Assembly: GCF_000733755.1 (NCBI RefSeq) | Contig: NZ_JPOF01000002.1 | Coordinates: forward strand, 248,001 to 312,000 | Direction: 5' to 3' | DNA length: 64,000 bases | Origin: Lachnoclostridium phytofermentans | GTDB taxonomy: Bacteria > Bacillota > Clostridia > Lachnospirales > Lachnospiraceae | Part shown: piece by piece, positions 61,918 to 64,000 of the stretch | Layout: the number at the start of each line of letters is the position of its first letter | Numbering within the stretch: the first letter of the stretch is position 1 | The notes under the pieces: generated by a model | What the model was told of the DNA's origin: nothing | Seen by the model: the letters and a program-made list of their open reading frames with translations, nothing else | Database searches by the model: none | Made by a program: the position numbers and the translations under genes

Positions 61918-61978
61918 AGACTTTTCACACTCCTTTGTCTATGAAGTATTGACTGATTTTCTTCAAATATACTGGTTT

Positions 61979-63613
61979 TTACATCATATGCAGTTTTTTA
62001 CATAATTTTAGAATACTTCTTCCCGCTGGCATCTCCAATAATTCCTCTTCATCCATGGTTCGAAGTAAAATAATACTAATACCATAAACGATCACCGCAA
62101 TCACAATGGAAAGTACTACACTAATTGCATTGGAATGCAAGATACGATGGAAAAATTCATAGGAGAAGTAAGCAACAAATCCCATGGTAACGGAAGCTGC
62201 AAACGGTAAACCGAATGTCTTCATAACTTCTTGTTTATAATGCAATGCTTTCGCAACTGAAATCCAGTTTAAGATACACACGACGAAAGCAAACGATATA
62301 TTACCAATGACAAGCCCGTAGGCATCTAACTTCCCTACCATGATTAATAAATAAACAATTGGAATATGAATAACCAATGAAATTGCAGCGTGCTTCACCG
62401 GTACCATCATACGGTCAATCCCTTGAAGTACACCATTGGTGATTGTCGATAAAGCAAAAAATACAACTGCTATCGATCCTAAACGTATTAACTCAGCACT
62501 TAACTCAACATTGCCATTATCTCCAAACAATAACAATACAATTGGTTTTGCTAGCACAGTTAGCCCAATCGCAGAAGGGAAAGCAATGAGCATATTAAAT
62601 TTCACAGACATCGCTATCTTTTTATGCAATTCCTTCTGTTCTCCTTTTTGATGTGCCATCGCAAGGGTCGGAACAATTGCAGTACCAAGAGCAGTTGAAA
62701 TTGCGATTGGCACCGTAGTAAGTAATTTGTATTTCGTAGAATAGATACCGAATATTGCTGCGCTTTGTTCTTTTAAGATTCCACGTTCTCCTGCTAACCA
62801 AGTCCACAATTTTGCATCAATAATACCACTTAAATTAAACACTGTTTGACTAATAATAACAGGTAATGCGGTATAAACAATCGCAGTAATCGCTTCCTTA
62901 TAGCTCTCTTGATGCTCCGCTTTATCTTTCCTACATTTTTTCTTTAAAACTGGATGATATACCTGAAAGATGAATAATAAAAATAGTAATCCAAATACCG
63001 CTCCCGCTAATGTTCCTGCCGTTCCGCCAGCAGCACCATAGGCATCAATTTGAACAGAAGCATTGTGCTCCCTCATTAAATAATAAGCTGCAACAATACT
63101 TACAATTGCATTGACAATCTGCTCTAATAACTGAGAAATTGCAGTAGGTACCATGGTACGTTTTCCCTGATACAAACCACGAAGTACACCCATGATAGAG
63201 AATACAAAAATTGTTGGTGCAAGGACACGAAGTGGAATTGCAATATCCGCTGCATTCTCTCCTCCAATTAAACCAGCCCAAAATGTTGCTCCAAAAAACA
63301 ATACCGCACTCGCAAATAAACCAACCGAAGCAGATAATGCCATTGCAGATAAGAAGATACGATAAGAATTCTTGTATTCTTTCTTCTGGTCTCTGACAGA
63401 TACCAGCTTTGATACCGCTAATGGAATACTGTAAGAAGAAAGTAAGAGAGCTAAATTATATAACTCAAAGGACATCGAATAGTATCCCATTCCGGTATCA
63501 CCAACGATACGGTTTAGGGGTATCCGATACAACATACCAATCAGTCTGGCTAATATGGAGGATACCGCCAAAATGGAGCCTTGTACTAAATATTTATTTT
63601 GTTTATTACTCAT
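61979..63613 (-). CDS. Lipid-linked saccharide flippase of the MurJ/SpoVB (MVF) family
   Basis: A 544-residue membrane protein with about 14 helices. The N-terminus YLVQGSILAVSSILARLIGM and the segment YRIPLNRIVGDTGMGYYSM are characteristic of SpoVB/YabM-type members. FSIMGVLRGLYQGKRTMVPT marks helix 4-5 and GVLQGIDRMMVPVKHA the second repeat. Such proteins flip lipid II or other undecaprenyl-linked sugars; SpoVB acts in spore cortex synthesis. Whether this one is spore-specific cannot be told, but the BofC-like gene downstream hints at it. GGGAGG precedes the ATG. Confidence 0.88.
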   Translation of the reverse strand: MSNKQNKYLVQGSILAVSSILARLIGMLYRIPLNRIVGDTGMGYYSMSFELYNLALLLSSYSIPLAVSKLVSVRDQKKEYKNSYRIFLSAMALSASVGLFASAVLFFGATFWAGLIGGENAADIAIPLRVLAPTIFVFSIMGVLRGLYQGKRTMVPTAISQLLEQIVNAIVSIVAAYYLMREHNASVQIDAYGAAGGTAGTLAGAVFGLLFLLFIFQVYHPVLKKKCRKDKAEHQESYKEAITAIVYTALPVIISQTVFNLSGIIDAKLWTWLAGERGILKEQSAAIFGIYSTKYKLLTTVPIAISTALGTAIVPTLAMAHQKGEQKELHKKIAMSVKFNMLIAFPSAIGLTVLAKPIVLLLFGDNGNVELSAELIRLGSIAVVFFALSTITNGVLQGIDRMMVPVKHAAISLVIHIPIVYLLIMVGKLDAYGLVIGNISFAFVVCILNWISVAKALHYKQEVMKTFGLPFAASVTMGFVAYFSYEFFHRILHSNAISVVLSIVIAVIVYGISIILLRTMDEEELLEMPAGRSILKLCKKLHMM

Positions 63614-63680
63614 GAAACTATCCTCCCATGATTTTCTCTAAATTTATTCGTGAATTGATAAGGCTATAGAAACAATAGTC

Positions 63681-64000
63681 CTATTCTATTACTACATTTG
63701 AGATTCGATTATCTGGAAATACAGCGATATACGTGGTACCAGGATTTATCGTTAATTCTTCTCCACTTTGAGTATAATATCTCATAAAACGAGTGCTTTC
63801 GTTCTTTTTCCATTGGATTGGTACATAGCTTCCATTGGTGAAATAATATCCTTCACCACTTGCATCTTCAATATCCATCGTTTGATATCCATTTTTATCA
63901 ATATTCCACTCTTTTACAAATTGTACAATCAAGTTTTTGTAAGAAAGTTGCACGTTTGTATTGGCATCAATATGTTTTTCATCATATTGAAATCTTAAAT
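63681..64000 (-). CDS. DUF3048 (YerB-like) protein, C-terminal part (runs off window)
   Basis: The last 106 residues are visible; the frame stays open to the window edge. The segment matches the YerB/DUF3048 C-terminal domain: YKNLIVQFVKEWNI, QTMDIEDASGEGYYFTNGSY, VPIQWKKNESTRFMRYY, and ELTINPGTTYIAVFPDN. Complete members are lipoproteins of about 350 residues with unknown function. An internal GTG at 63953 should not be taken as the start. It lies upstream of the flippase gene, 67 bases apart. Confidence 0.82.
   Translation of the reverse strand, partial: LRFQYDEKHIDANTNVQLSYKNLIVQFVKEWNIDKNGYQTMDIEDASGEGYYFTNGSYVPIQWKKNESTRFMRYYTQSGEELTINPGTTYIAVFPDNRISNVVIE

Overview
The window reads as chromosomal DNA of a spore-forming, low-GC, anaerobic Firmicute. 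The gene set (T-box-controlled lysS, ScpAB, RNase Y, SpoIIM, a BofC-like protein, a SpoVB/MurJ-type flippase, YesMN-type two-component systems, LplB/LplC-type sugar transporters, DUF896 and DUF3048 proteins) points to Clostridia, most likely Lachnospiraceae near Lachnoclostridium phytofermentans. That placement is an inference from gene content; there is no rRNA or tRNA here. I see no CRISPR array, insertion sequence or phage genes.

Layout. 1-7191: 5' part of a trpB-type gene, an internally duplicated unknown protein, lysS with a lysine T-box leader, an acetyltransferase, a small membrane protein, then tyrS with a zinc-ribbon membrane protein. 7304-14720: a two-component system (YesM/YesN type) followed by a ribose/galactose-type sugar ABC importer and a solitary TRAP-type binding protein. 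15040-20285: SNF2 helicase and SulP anion transporter. 20763-26734: a DacB-like D,D-carboxypeptidase, a four-gene operon (phosphoesterase, degenerate site-2 protease homologue, scpA, scpB) and a DacF-like carboxypeptidase. 26879-31323: Ig-like protein and MacB/FtsX-type ABC system. 31482-35963: pdp, DAHP synthase, a XerD-family protein with a degenerate active site, and spoIIM. 36041-47193: an 11.2-kb carbohydrate-utilisation cassette. 47326-52844: NUDIX hydrolase, aminotransferase, ZIP metal transporter, His-rich YmaF-like protein, RNase Y. 53029-64000: miaB, a proline operon (proB-DUF896-fau-proA), two flavoproteins, a BofC-like protein, a lipid-linked-saccharide flippase and the end of a YerB-like lipoprotein.

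How the parts work together. The backbone keeps an order familiar from Bacillus subtilis (nudF/spoIIM/xerD/pdp/dacF and scpA-scpB-dacB). The sugar cassette sits exactly between the NUDIX gene and spoIIM and is bounded by a 142-bp direct repeat. Each copy carries the end of the NUDIX gene, the spoIIM leader and the first spoIIM codons. The left copy feeds the intact spoIIM. The right copy leaves a truncated spoIIM remnant that now looks like an intrinsic terminator for the NUDIX gene. The cassette is self-contained: divergent binding protein and permeases, a membrane-bound AraC-type sensor-regulator, an esterase, a YhcH-type protein and three sugar or sugar-acid enzymes.

Other notable features are four-copy intergenic tandem repeats upstream of lysS, aroF/G and an aminotransferase gene, a XerD homologue with two catalytic substitutions, and a site-2-protease homologue lacking a zinc ligand. 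All functions are read from sequence motifs and family knowledge; no database search was run.
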